NCBI GenBank assembly: GCA_029011315.1
Contig: JAQXLA010000006.1
Coordinates: forward strand, 1 to 47,646
Reading direction: 5' to 3'
Source: Desulfovibrionaceae bacterium
Lineage (GTDB): Bacteria; Desulfobacterota; Desulfovibrionia; Desulfovibrionales; Desulfovibrionaceae
Length of the DNA stretch: 47,646 nt
The position numbers and the translations under genes are program-made. Below, one piece after another: positions 33,776-42,443 of the stretch (the stretch's first letter is position 1; every line of letters starts with the position of its first letter). The notes under the pieces were generated by a model that ran no database searches, was not told the origin of the DNA, and saw only the letters and a list, made by a program, of their open reading frames with translations.

Positions 33776-35557
33776 GTGAAATGGAAATTGTTTTCATCGT
33801 CCAGAGATTTTCGGCTGATGTGTCGTGTTTTTCGATATTTCCTGCCGTATAAATGGGCAATGCTGACAGCATTGCTGGCTTCAGGACTGGTGTCCGTTTC
33901 CACTGCGGGTACGGCGTGGCTCATCAAGCCTGCACTGGACGAAATTTTTTTCAGCAGAAATACGGAAGCACTGCTGTATGTTCCTCTCGCATTTATTGGC
34001 TTGACTCTGATTAAAGGTCTTGGACGGTATATACAGAATCTCTGTATGCACTACAGCGCGCTTCGCGTTTTGGAAACATTGCGCAAAGAACTTTTTCACC
34101 GCATTATTCTTCTCCCGCTTTCTTTTTATGAAGATCAGCAAGTCGGATCTTTGATGTCAAGAGTGATTAATGACGTTGCCATGATCCGTCAAAGTCTTCC
34201 TGCCTTTGTGCAAATTTTGCGTCAGATTTTAACGATGCTTGGTCTGCTGTTTGTTGTTTTTGAGCAGAATTTTAATTTGGCCTGCTGGGCTTTAGTCGTT
34301 CTTCCCCTTGCGGGTGTCCCTTTCGCCATATTCAGCAGGGCGTTGAGAAGATACGGTCGCAAGACTGCGGAAGTAACGGCCGGTGTATCCGGTATGCTTC
34401 AGGAACTCCTGAGTGGCATTCGGGTGATTAAGGCTTTTGCGACAGAAAAGAATGAAACGGAACGATTCGATGTCGAAAACGGTCGTATTATCAGTACAGC
34501 TCTGAAACAGACCTGTGTTTCAGAGCTTTCCTCTCCGGTTATGGAACTCATCGGCTCCTTAGGTATCGGGCTTGTCATCTGGTATGGCGGAAGAGAAGTC
34601 ATATCCGGCAATATGACGCCAGGCACGTTCTTTTCGTTCATGGCGGCTCTTGTCATGCTGTATGATCCGTTCAAGGCTCTCAACGGTGCCAATATGTCAG
34701 TTCAGAATGCTTTAGCCGGTGCTGAAAGAGTTTTTGCCATCATCGACGATCCGAAGCTTCAGATTGAGTCCGGCGGTCAGGAAAAAGTCCGTGAACCTTT
34801 TCAGGAGCTGTGTTTTGAGCATGTTTCGCTTTCGTATGGGGATCAGAGTCAGGCTCTGACGGATATTTGCCTAACGGTACGAGCCGGTGAAAGGGTGGCT
34901 CTTGTTGGTCCTTCTGGCGCGGGAAAGACATCATTGGTCAATCTGATTCCCAGATTTTATGTGCCGTCCTCAGGCCGGATACTTCTTAATGGCATCCCTG
35001 TTGAACAGTATGAACTGGCCTCTTTGAGGCGATCTTTGGCTGTTGTGTCGCAAGATGCTTTCTTATTTGATATGTCATTGCGGGACAATATCGCCTATGG
35101 GCAGTCGGTGCATGATCAGAGTATGGATCGTATTCTCAAAGCAGCCGAATTTGCTTATGCCGACTCTTTTATTCAGAATCTTCCGGACGGATACGATACG
35201 ATGATCGGCGAAAGAGGCGTAAGACTGTCCGGAGGTCAGAAACAGCGAGTCACCATCGCCCGAGCCTTAATCAAGAATGCGCCGCTTCTAATCTTGGATG
35301 AAGCAACAAGTGCCTTGGATTCGGAATCAGAACAGATTGTGCAGAAAGCGTTAGATAACCTGATGCGTAATCGTACCAGTTTGATTATCGCGCATCGTCT
35401 TTCCACAATTCTCGAAGCGGATCGGATAATCGTGATGGATAAAGGACGGATTGTTGATTCCGGCCGTCATGAAGAGCTGCTTGGCAGATGCGAACTGTAT
35501 ACGCGTTTGTATGATATGCAGTTTAAAACGCATCATGAGGCACTGGAGGAAAAATAG
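33776..35557 (+). CDS. msbA: Lipid A export ABC transporter MsbA
   Basis: The 593-residue half-transporter fuses six membrane segments (1-310) to an ATPase. It flips core lipid A across the inner membrane as a homodimer. The ATPase has Walker A LVGPSGAGKTSL, the Q-loop VVSQDAFLFDMSLRDNIAYG, signature RLSGGQKQRVTIARAL, Walker B LLILDEATSALDSESE and the switch IIAHRLSTI. The start is GTG with AAGGA nine bases upstream. Two late acyltransferase genes follow directly, which supports lipid A as cargo. Other lipid or peptide cargo cannot be excluded from the sequence. Confidence 0.94.
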   Translation: MKWKLFSSSRDFRLMCRVFRYFLPYKWAMLTALLASGLVSVSTAGTAWLIKPALDEIFFSRNTEALLYVPLAFIGLTLIKGLGRYIQNLCMHYSALRVLETLRKELFHRIILLPLSFYEDQQVGSLMSRVINDVAMIRQSLPAFVQILRQILTMLGLLFVVFEQNFNLACWALVVLPLAGVPFAIFSRALRRYGRKTAEVTAGVSGMLQELLSGIRVIKAFATEKNETERFDVENGRIISTALKQTCVSELSSPVMELIGSLGIGLVIWYGGREVISGNMTPGTFFSFMAALVMLYDPFKALNGANMSVQNALAGAERVFAIIDDPKLQIESGGQEKVREPFQELCFEHVSLSYGDQSQALTDICLTVRAGERVALVGPSGAGKTSLVNLIPRFYVPSSGRILLNGIPVEQYELASLRRSLAVVSQDAFLFDMSLRDNIAYGQSVHDQSMDRILKAAEFAYADSFIQNLPDGYDTMIGERGVRLSGGQKQRVTIARALIKNAPLLILDEATSALDSESEQIVQKALDNLMRNRTSLIIAHRLSTILEADRIIVMDKGRIVDSGRHEELLGRCELYTRLYDMQFKTHHEALEEK

Positions 35558-35561
35558 CGTG

Positions 35562-36206
35562 ATGAGCTCAATATCCAGGATATTGAAAGAAGCAGAGTAT
35601 CGGTTTCTCGCATGGCTGTATCGTCTGTGGGGCAAAACTTTGCGTTACAGAATTTTCAATCTTGAGACATTGATGCCCCTGCTGAACGACGATAAACCTT
35701 TGATTGTCTGTGTCTGGCATGGAGAACAGTTCCCGCTCCCCTTGTGCTTTCAGAATCACAGTTCCCGTATTATGATCCCTGTCAGTCAGAGTCAAGATGG
35801 CGAAATCGCATCGCGCCTGCTGACAGGCGTCGGATATGTTACGGTAAGAGGCTCAAGTTCCCGAGGCGGTCTGCGTGCTCTTCTGGAAATGACACGGCTG
35901 ATGAAAGAACAACGGCTTAATGTCTGTATTACGGTTGACGGACCTCGGGGGCCGTATCATGAAATTAAAGATGGGGTCTTTTTTCTGAGTGCCAAAACAG
36001 ATGCGACGCTGATAGCCGCGCGCATGATCATGCCGAAAGGAAAAACGTTCCGCAGCTGGGATCGCTTCCGTATCCCGTTTCCTTTTACGGAAGTTGAAAT
36101 TTATTTCAGTGAGCCATGGATTGACAAACCGGATCTCAGGGATCCGGAATCGATGCGCAATGCTCGTGAGCGTTTGAAAAAGAAACTTGAAGAAACTGGC
36201 AGGTAA
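35562..36206 (+). CDS. DUF374 acyltransferase, LpxJ-like
   Basis: The 214-residue product has an N-terminal hydrophobic region, then VCVWHGEQFPLPL with the acyltransferase HxxxxE-type pattern (WHGEQ), SQSQDGEIASRLLTGVG, RGSSSRGGLRALLEM and TVDGPRGPYHEIKDGV. DUF374 proteins of epsilonproteobacteria (LpxJ) are late acyltransferases of lipid A. It is placed between msbA and an LpxL/HtrB gene, so it probably acylates lipid A or its Kdo precursor. GGAGGA precedes a GTG (35559) and the ATG at 35562; either could be the start. It begins 4 bp after msbA. Confidence 0.86.
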   Translation: MSSISRILKEAEYRFLAWLYRLWGKTLRYRIFNLETLMPLLNDDKPLIVCVWHGEQFPLPLCFQNHSSRIMIPVSQSQDGEIASRLLTGVGYVTVRGSSSRGGLRALLEMTRLMKEQRLNVCITVDGPRGPYHEIKDGVFFLSAKTDATLIAARMIMPKGKTFRSWDRFRIPFPFTEVEIYFSEPWIDKPDLRDPESMRNARERLKKKLEETGR

Positions 36207-36210
36207 CATC

Positions 36211-37077
36211 ATGAGCATGTTGGACAGTGCTCTGTTTCAGTTAGCAGCTTATTTGCGCCATTCAAAAAGCATTCGTCTTTATGGCAGAGCTGTCGGGCAG
36301 CTGCTTTGGACTTTTCTTTTTTCACGCAGGAAACTGGCTCAGAAGAATATCATGCTCGCATTAAAGCTTGATCCTGCTGCGGCAAGGCGCATGGCGCATG
36401 AAAGTTTTCTCCATAATGGGCAGTCCTTTGTGGAAAGCGCACTGATTCCGGACTTTGGCTTTGATTTTCCATCTTTGGACGTGCCGGACAATGAAAGAAA
36501 GCTCTGCCTGTTTCAGGCCGATCGTCCTGTTGTCGCGGCTACGGCTCATCTCGGAGCATGGGAACTTTTGGCAGGCTTGAATGGCGATGTGGCGCGGGCA
36601 GGCCGGCCAACGGTTGTGGTGGTGCGCCGTTATCGCAATCCTGTTCTGGAAGCATTCAGTACAGCGCAGCGATCAAGCCGGGGAACAAAAATTTTGGGAC
36701 ATCGAGATGCCGTGTTTGGCGTTTTGCGTGTTTTGAGGCAAAACGGCATTGCCGCTTTTCTTGTCGATCACAATACAGGCAGTGATGAATCAGAATTTTT
36801 ACCGTTTTTAGGGCGTGAAGCGGCTGTCAATAAGGGCCCTGCGTTGCTTGCTGTGCGGTCACGGGCACTGATCATGCCCATGTTTCTGGTTCGCAACGAA
36901 AACAGATATGTCATGGAATTTGATACTCCTTTGGATACCTGCCTTTTGTCGGGCACGATTGAAGAAAAAACCCGTGCTGCCGCACTGTTTTATACGCAGG
37001 CTGTTGAACGAGCCGTACGTCGGCATCCTGAACAGTGGTTTTGGATGCATAACCGTTGGAAAACCAGACGTCCGTAA
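36211..37077 (+). CDS. lpxL: Lipid A lauroyl/myristoyl acyltransferase, LpxL/HtrB family
   Basis: The 288-residue inner-membrane enzyme adds a secondary fatty acyl chain to Kdo-lipid A. The catalytic pair lies in TAHLGAWELL (H and E four residues apart, residues 110-120). An N-terminal hydrophobic anchor, FLVDHNTGSDE and the C-terminal PEQWFWMHNRWKTR are family signatures. The ATG at 36211 comes 5 bp after the preceding stop, with weak ribosome signal, so coupling is likely. With the DUF374 protein it gives two acyl transfer steps; which chain each adds is unknown. Confidence 0.93.
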   Translation: MSMLDSALFQLAAYLRHSKSIRLYGRAVGQLLWTFLFSRRKLAQKNIMLALKLDPAAARRMAHESFLHNGQSFVESALIPDFGFDFPSLDVPDNERKLCLFQADRPVVAATAHLGAWELLAGLNGDVARAGRPTVVVVRRYRNPVLEAFSTAQRSSRGTKILGHRDAVFGVLRVLRQNGIAAFLVDHNTGSDESEFLPFLGREAAVNKGPALLAVRSRALIMPMFLVRNENRYVMEFDTPLDTCLLSGTIEEKTRAAALFYTQAVERAVRRHPEQWFWMHNRWKTRRP

Positions 37078-37155
37078 TTTTTTCATTAACCGGGCATACC
37101 GCATTTTCAGAATAGGGTTAACGCTGTATGCCAAAACTGTTAAGGAGGCTGTGTA

Positions 37156-37902
37156 ATGCCAGTCATTTGCGTAACCGGTGCAACATCCGGTATCGGAAAA
37201 GCTGTCGTGGATCGTTTTGTAAAGGAAGGGTGGCAGGTCATTGCTGCAGGACGCCGCAGGGAACGTCTCGAAGCTCTTGAAGCTCAGTATCCTGGAAAAG
37301 TTCTGGGAATGCCTCTGGATGTGCGCAATCGTGAGGCTGTTTCCGAAGCCTTTGCTTCTCTTCCTTCGGACTATGCGGAAATTGACGTGCTGGTGAACAG
37401 CGCAGGATTAGCACTTGGATTGGAACCGGCTCAGGAATGCAGCCTTGATGATTGGGATACGATGATTGATACCAATATCAAAGGCCTGACGTACTGCACA
37501 CGCACCGTCCTGCCTGGAATGGTTGAACGCAAACGTGGTCATATTGTTAACATCGGATCTATTGCTGGAACCTATGCATATCCCGGAAGCAATGTCTATG
37601 GAGCAACAAAAGGTTTCGTTCTTCAGTTTTCTCGGGCTTTGCGCTGCGATTTGCACGGTACGGGCGTTCGTGTGACTAATGTGGAACCTGGCCTTTTGGA
37701 AACGGAATTTTCCAATGTTCGTTTTAAAGGCGATGACGCCAAGGCAGACAGCGTATATGAAGGAACGGAACCTCTGCGTCCTGAAGACCTCGCCGATGTA
37801 GTCTGGTGGGTATCAACACGACCTGCGCATGTCAATGTCTGCGAAATAGAAGTAATGCCTACGGTTCAGTCTCTGGCTTCTTCCAGAGTCTACAAGAAAT
37901 AA
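37156..37902 (+). CDS. Short-chain dehydrogenase, YdfG-like
   Basis: The 248-residue SDR has the cofactor loop VTGATSGIGKAVV at the N-terminus and VLVNSAGLALG. The catalytic triad is also seen: serine in NIGSIAG and YGATK, with Tyr and Lys spaced four apart. RRRERLEAL after the first beta unit suggests NADP preference. YdfG-type enzymes reduce or oxidise 3-hydroxy acids, serine or malonic semialdehyde. TAAGGAGG stands before the ATG. It ends the trmFO-msbA-acyltransferase row at the terminator at 37914. Confidence 0.92.
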   Translation: MPVICVTGATSGIGKAVVDRFVKEGWQVIAAGRRRERLEALEAQYPGKVLGMPLDVRNREAVSEAFASLPSDYAEIDVLVNSAGLALGLEPAQECSLDDWDTMIDTNIKGLTYCTRTVLPGMVERKRGHIVNIGSIAGTYAYPGSNVYGATKGFVLQFSRALRCDLHGTGVRVTNVEPGLLETEFSNVRFKGDDAKADSVYEGTEPLRPEDLADVVWWVSTRPAHVNVCEIEVMPTVQSLASSRVYKK

Positions 37903-37913
37903 GATTTTTCTCG

Positions 37914-37951
37914 AAAAAAAAGAGAGAGAATTTTTTAATTCTCTCTCTTTT
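37914..37951. terminator. Bidirectional terminator
   Basis: AAAGAGAGAGAATT, loop TTTT, AATTCTCTCTCTTT forms a 14-bp stem with TTTT after it on plus and about eight T after it on minus. It can end the plus-strand SDR message and the minus-strand purF-to-acyltransferase message from the right. Confidence 0.85.
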
Positions 37952-38130
37952 GGCCAGTATACAGAGTCTTCAATTGAAATAATCATAGTTAAAATTTTTA
38001 TCCTGAAAATTTATAGTTCTGACGAGAGACTGGCCAGAGAGGATTTTTTTCAATTTAAAAAAACTTTTCTGTCTGTAAGGTACGCAAGATTTTAGAATTT
38101 TTGTGCTATGATAAGCTTTGTTTTGTAATT

Positions 38131-38144
38131 GTTTCATATGAAAC
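38131..38144. repeat. 14-bp palindrome GTTTCATATGAAAC
   Basis: A perfect inverted repeat in the AT-rich 253-bp gap 37903-38155, directly beyond the acyltransferase stop. It could be a protein-binding site or part of a second terminator; TATTTTTTTTT follows on the plus strand. Apart from this and the terminator the gap holds nothing recognised. Confidence 0.5.
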
Positions 38145-38155
38145 AGTATTTTTTT

Positions 38156-38833
38156 TTACATAGAATGTTCGTCTGCTGACGCAATGAAACGGACTGGAGA
38201 TCCTGCAACGATGACATTGGATGGAACATCATGCGTTACAACACTTCCGGCTCCGATGATCGCTCCATCTCCAATGGTACATCCTTTAAGAATGATGGTG
38301 TTCATTCCAATCCATACATGATTTCCAATCGTCACATCTCGATCTCTCTCAAATCCCGGATTGTTGTGCCGCGTTGCTGCTGGCCACAGTTCATGGCAAT
38401 CCGAATCTGTAATAATACAGTTTGGGCCGATCATGGTGTGATTCCCAATAGAAACCGTTTTGGAACGAGCTGTTATCGATGTCCCGCTAAGTTCCACTGC
38501 ATCCCCCAGGATAATTCTGGCTGATGGAGAAAAAGTACGGAAGCGGACAGGTGCGTATAATGTTGAGGCTGTTGATCTCTTGGTAGAAGAAATAAAGGAA
38601 CAGTTTCTGCCGATTTCAATGTGGCTTTGAGGCCATCTTCCGAATACAACAGAACCGCATGCGGAAGTTCCCTCACCAATGTGAATATCAAACAGCCAGC
38701 CTTTTATTCTTAAAAATAACGTTCCCCAGAATTTGGAAAAGAATGCATGTCCCTGAATCGTCCCATACGATAGCAGATCACGCAGCGTGAGCCGGCGATG
38801 GAGAAAATTTTTCAGATGAGTTCTGATATGCAT
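38156..38833 (-). CDS. Hexapeptide-repeat (left-handed beta-helix) acyltransferase
   Basis: The 225-residue product ends in a typical xenobiotic/serine-acetyltransferase-like coil. Hexapeptide turns such as [37 protein letters not shown] and [33 protein letters not shown] are seen, with a probable catalytic histidine in SDCHELW. Most members acetylate sugars of surface glycans. The start is read as ATG 38833, one base after the TtcA-like stop, so the two are translated together. The substrate is unknown. It is the last gene of the purF operon. Confidence 0.88.
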   Translation of the reverse strand: MHIRTHLKNFLHRRLTLRDLLSYGTIQGHAFFSKFWGTLFLRIKGWLFDIHIGEGTSACGSVVFGRWPQSHIEIGRNCSFISSTKRSTASTLYAPVRFRTFSPSARIILGDAVELSGTSITARSKTVSIGNHTMIGPNCIITDSDCHELWPAATRHNNPGFERDRDVTIGNHVWIGMNTIILKGCTIGDGAIIGAGSVVTHDVPSNVIVAGSPVRFIASADEHSM

Positions 38834-38834
38834 G

Positions 38835-39572
38835 CTAGTCTCGAATCTGCAGTTGCCATTTGCGCAAGGCGTTGAAAAGATTTTTTTTCCTGTTTTTATC
38901 TTGAGCAATAAGCTGTGCGATATCTGCCGCATATGCGGCACGGGATGTTTTGCCTGCTGAGGGGCAAGGATTGTCCCAAACAGAAAGCCCCCATTGTCTG
39001 GCCGCTCTGCGGATATCGGCTTTTTCCAGCAGAATAAGCGGTCGGATGACTTGAAGCTCCCCCTTGAAAAAGGTTTCGCAGGGATTCATGCCATCGATGC
39101 GGCCATTTTGCAGCATGTTCATGAAAAATGTCGTAACCAGATCATCCGCATTATGACCTAATGCCAAATGCGTCAGTCCATAGAGGCGGCACAGTTCAAA
39201 AAGACGTGTCCTTCGAAGCATTGCGCAGTAAAAACATGCAGATTTTTTTCGATTTTCATCAGAATGACCCCGAGGTCCGAAATCGGTCACTTCAATATGC
39301 GCCGGAATGCCGTGCCTGATTGCATATTCCTTTAAAGGTGCATGATTATCGGGATCGAATCCTGGATTGAGATGCAGAATCATGATTTCAAAGGGAAAGG
39401 GAAGAATACGCTGGCGTCGGCGCAGGACTTCTAGCATAATCCAGCTGTCGACTCCTCCGGATGCTGCAATTCCAATGCGGGATCCCGGCTGAATCATGCC
39501 CGCCTGTTGCATGGCTCTGCCTACGGTTTTGATGCAGACCTGCTGTGAGAAAGTTAGTTTTTCACGCGGCAT
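38835..39572 (-). CDS. TtcA-like PP-loop ATPase
   Basis: The 245-residue protein has the pyrophosphatase loop [12 protein letters not shown] (about 35-45). It also has [52 protein letters not shown], whose middle matches the TtcA cysteine and metal-site pattern. A later third cysteine lies in NPCPSAG. TtcA makes 2-thiocytidine 32 in tRNA using an iron-sulfur cluster. ASGGVDS in place of SGGKDS is unusual for TtcA. The ATG at 39572 follows AAAGG and begins 2 bp after the nspC stop; longer in-frame starts lie inside nspC. Target base is inferred. Confidence 0.83.
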   Translation of the reverse strand: MPREKLTFSQQVCIKTVGRAMQQAGMIQPGSRIGIAASGGVDSWIMLEVLRRRQRILPFPFEIMILHLNPGFDPDNHAPLKEYAIRHGIPAHIEVTDFGPRGHSDENRKKSACFYCAMLRRTRLFELCRLYGLTHLALGHNADDLVTTFFMNMLQNGRIDGMNPCETFFKGELQVIRPLILLEKADIRRAARQWGLSVWDNPCPSAGKTSRAAYAADIAQLIAQDKNRKKNLFNALRKWQLQIRD

Positions 39573-39574
39573 TT

Positions 39575-40786
39575 TCAGGAAAGCCTTTCCATAAAATCTC
39601 TGTAAGCGAATTGCCTGACGACAGACCAGCAGTCTGTATCTGATGACCAACGAATAATACTCGGCAATCTAAGTCCGTTAAACGTTGTTGTCTTTACCAT
39701 ACTGTAAATGGCCATGTCTGCAAAAACGATCTTATCCCCTGGGCGCAGGGATGCGTCAAAACTGTATTCTCCAATGACATCTCCGGCAAGACAGGATTTT
39801 CCTGCGAGTCGACATGTCCAGCTTTTTTCCCCTGGCTGACCGGAGCCGAAGACATGAGGCCTGTAAGGCATTTCCAGAACATCTGGCATATGGGCAGCTG
39901 CTGAGGTGTCAAGAATAGCGATGGGCTTGTCGGCCATAATGACGTCAAGCACAGTCGATACCAGATAGCCGGCATTTAATGCAACCGCTTCTCCGGGTTC
40001 AAGATAGATTTGCAGATCATATCTTTTTTGCATCCGTTCAATACATCTGCAAAGCAAATCAAGATTATAGCCTGATTTTGTGATATGATGTCCTCCTCCG
40101 AAATTGAGCCATTGCATTTCATTCAGGTAGGAACCAAAGTGCTTTTCCACGGCATTCAGTGTGCGATCGAGTTCTTCAGCTCCCTGTTCACACAATGTAT
40201 GGAAATGCAGTCCGGATAGCGGAGCCTTGTCATCTGCCGGAGGCGAAAATCTTTGCCAGTTGTCGGCAAAAATATCCGGACGTATACCAAGACGTGATTG
40301 AGGTGAACACGGATTATAGATTGCAACTGCACCTTCGGAATGTTCCGGATTGATACGCAGACCGAATTGAAGTGTGCGGCACTGCGAGACCGATTTGAGA
40401 TCGAGTTCACGGAATTGACGCCATTGGGAAAAGGAATTGAACACAATGTGATCTGCCAGAGCGGCAATTTCTCTCATGTCCGTATCGCTGAATGCTGCGG
40501 CAAAAGCGTGAACTTCTCCTCCGAACTGTTCCCTCGCAAGTCTGGCTTCATCCGGAGAGCTGGCACAGCAGCCGTACAAAGGGCCGGATCCGCAGGATCG
40601 TGACAGGATCGGGAACATATCCCACATGGCGAATCCCTTCAAAGCCAGAAGGATTTTCGCTCCTGTGCGGCGTTGAACGGTATCCAGAATTGCGGCATTG
40701 GCACGCAACCTTGCTTCATCAACAATGAAGCAGGGCGATGGAAAGCGCGCAGGTTTGAGAGAACGCAGAAAATCAACGTCATTCAT
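39575..40786 (-). CDS. nspC: Carboxynorspermidine/carboxyspermidine decarboxylase
   Basis: NspC is a PLP decarboxylase that makes spermidine or norspermidine by the carboxy route. The 403-residue alanine-racemase-fold protein shows FPSPCFIVDEARLRAN, the PLP lysine in ILLALKGFAMWDMFP, FHTLCEQGAEELD, WLNFGGGHHITKSGY and YLEPGEAVALNAGYL, which favours NspC over diaminopimelate decarboxylase. The partner dehydrogenase is not in the window. GGAGGA precedes the ATG. It starts 17 bp after cimA and is coupled to the TtcA-like gene. Confidence 0.92.
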   Translation of the reverse strand: MNDVDFLRSLKPARFPSPCFIVDEARLRANAAILDTVQRRTGAKILLALKGFAMWDMFPILSRSCGSGPLYGCCASSPDEARLAREQFGGEVHAFAAAFSDTDMREIAALADHIVFNSFSQWRQFRELDLKSVSQCRTLQFGLRINPEHSEGAVAIYNPCSPQSRLGIRPDIFADNWQRFSPPADDKAPLSGLHFHTLCEQGAEELDRTLNAVEKHFGSYLNEMQWLNFGGGHHITKSGYNLDLLCRCIERMQKRYDLQIYLEPGEAVALNAGYLVSTVLDVIMADKPIAILDTSAAAHMPDVLEMPYRPHVFGSGQPGEKSWTCRLAGKSCLAGDVIGEYSFDASLRPGDKIVFADMAIYSMVKTTTFNGLRLPSIIRWSSDTDCWSVVRQFAYRDFMERLS

Positions 40787-40803
40787 GGTCGCATCCTCCG
40801 GAA

Positions 40804-42429
40804 TCAGTCGCTGTTATGCAGAGCTCGCTGTTTGGATTCATCCTTATAGAGTTTATAGGTCAGGGAATCCGAAAGCGCCTGCCAGCTTGCTTCAATAATA
40901 TCGTGACTGACGCCGACAGTCGTCCAAGACCCTTCCTGATCACCAGATTCAATGAGAACTCGTACCACAGAAGCTGTTCCGCCCTTATCGGAATCATCTC
41001 CAGAAAGGACACGCACTTTGAAATCCCTCAGACGCATATCCCTGAGTTTCGGATAAAAAGGAAGCAAAGCCTTTCTGAGAGCCGTATCCAGGGCATTAAC
41101 TGGTCCCATACCCGTAGCCGCCGTATGTTCGATGGCTCCTTCTACTTCTACCATGACGGATGTTTCGACGATAGGTACCTCGTTGCCTGAAGTCCTCAGT
41201 GTACTGACATGATACTGAAGCAGTCGGAAGAATTCGCGGACGCCTCTTCGCGCGAGTTTGCGCAAAATGAGAAGTTCAACGCTTGCTTCTGCGGCAGCGT
41301 AGTCATAACCGAGGCTGGCCTTTTTTTTGAGTTCGTTAAAAAGCCCTTTGACGACGGGTTCATCTTTGTCCAGGTGAAAGCCGAAACGCCTGGCCAGGGA
41401 GACAATATTGCTTCGTCCCGCAAGTTCGGAAATCAGAATCCGATCGCTATTGCCAACCAGTTCTGGCGGCATGTGCTCATAGAGAGCAGGACAGCGGTTG
41501 ACAGCACTGACGTGGACGCCTCCTTTATGGGCAAATGCGGAATACCCGACAAAAGGTTGCCGATTAAACGGTTTCAGATTCATTGTTTCCGTAATAATTC
41601 CTGAAAGAGCCGTCAGTTTTTTAAGTCGTTCAGGTTCGGGGGCAGGCAGGCATGGAATGCCGCATTTTATGGACAAAACAGGAATAATGGAACAAAGATT
41701 CGCGTTACCGCACCGTTCTCCTATGCCATTCATGCATCCCTGAACATGCACCGCTCCTGCCTGCACGGCAGCCAGTGAATTGGCCACAGCCATTTCACAG
41801 TCATTATGCGCATGGATTCCCAGCCGGCAGCCCGGAATTTTTGCCGCAACATGCCGAATGATTTCGGAGATTTCATACGGCATGGATCCGCCGTTGGTAT
41901 CACAGAGAACCAGTACAGAAGCTCCGGCATCATGAGCGGATTTCAGTGCCGATTCCGCATATTCAGGATTGTTTTTGAATCCGTCAAAGAAATGTTCTGC
42001 GTCAAAGAAGACATCTTTCCCCTGACTTTTAAGCCAGGCAATAGAATCGCGGATAATTTCCAGATTTCGATCCGGATCTAGAAGAAGGGCTTCTCGTGCC
42101 TGCAGTGCGCTGGATTTGCCGAAAATAGCGACAATTTGAGTCCCTGCATTGGCCAAAGCCAATAGATTTTCATCATGATCAGCGGAAACTGAAGCATGAT
42201 GCGTACTGCCAAAAGCCGCAATACGGGAATTTTTCAGATTATAACGCTGAATTTCCCTGAAAAACTCGACATCTACGGGATTGGATCCAGGCCATCCGCC
42301 TTCAATATACGCTACGCCGAATTCATCGAGCGCCAGAGCGATTTTAATCTTGTCGGATGCGGAAATCTGGACATCTTCTGATTGGCTGCCGTCCCGCAGG
42401 GTTGTGTCATAAATAGAGATGCGGCTCAT
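40804..42429 (-). CDS. cimA: (R)-citramalate synthase
   Basis: CimA condenses pyruvate with acetyl-CoA to citramalate, giving threonine-independent isoleucine synthesis. The 541-residue protein begins IYDTTLRDGSQSEDVQIS, with the metal-binding R-D, followed by IEGGWPGSNPVD, which is typical of citramalate synthase, not 2-isopropylmalate synthase. HAHNDCEMAVANSLAAVQAGA, GNANLCSI and a C-terminal LeuA-type regulatory domain follow. GGAGG lies before the ATG at 42429, 14 bp after purF. Confidence 0.93.
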   Translation of the reverse strand: MSRISIYDTTLRDGSQSEDVQISASDKIKIALALDEFGVAYIEGGWPGSNPVDVEFFREIQRYNLKNSRIAAFGSTHHASVSADHDENLLALANAGTQIVAIFGKSSALQAREALLLDPDRNLEIIRDSIAWLKSQGKDVFFDAEHFFDGFKNNPEYAESALKSAHDAGASVLVLCDTNGGSMPYEISEIIRHVAAKIPGCRLGIHAHNDCEMAVANSLAAVQAGAVHVQGCMNGIGERCGNANLCSIIPVLSIKCGIPCLPAPEPERLKKLTALSGIITETMNLKPFNRQPFVGYSAFAHKGGVHVSAVNRCPALYEHMPPELVGNSDRILISELAGRSNIVSLARRFGFHLDKDEPVVKGLFNELKKKASLGYDYAAAEASVELLILRKLARRGVREFFRLLQYHVSTLRTSGNEVPIVETSVMVEVEGAIEHTAATGMGPVNALDTALRKALLPFYPKLRDMRLRDFKVRVLSGDDSDKGGTASVVRVLIESGDQEGSWTTVGVSHDIIEASWQALSDSLTYKLYKDESKQRALHNSD

Positions 42430-42443
42430 GATTCAGCCTCCTG

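Noticed and set aside
39575..40786. Diaminopimelate decarboxylase (lysA) as identity
   Set aside because: Motifs and length fit NspC better (ALKGFAMWDMFP, FHTLCEQGAEELD).
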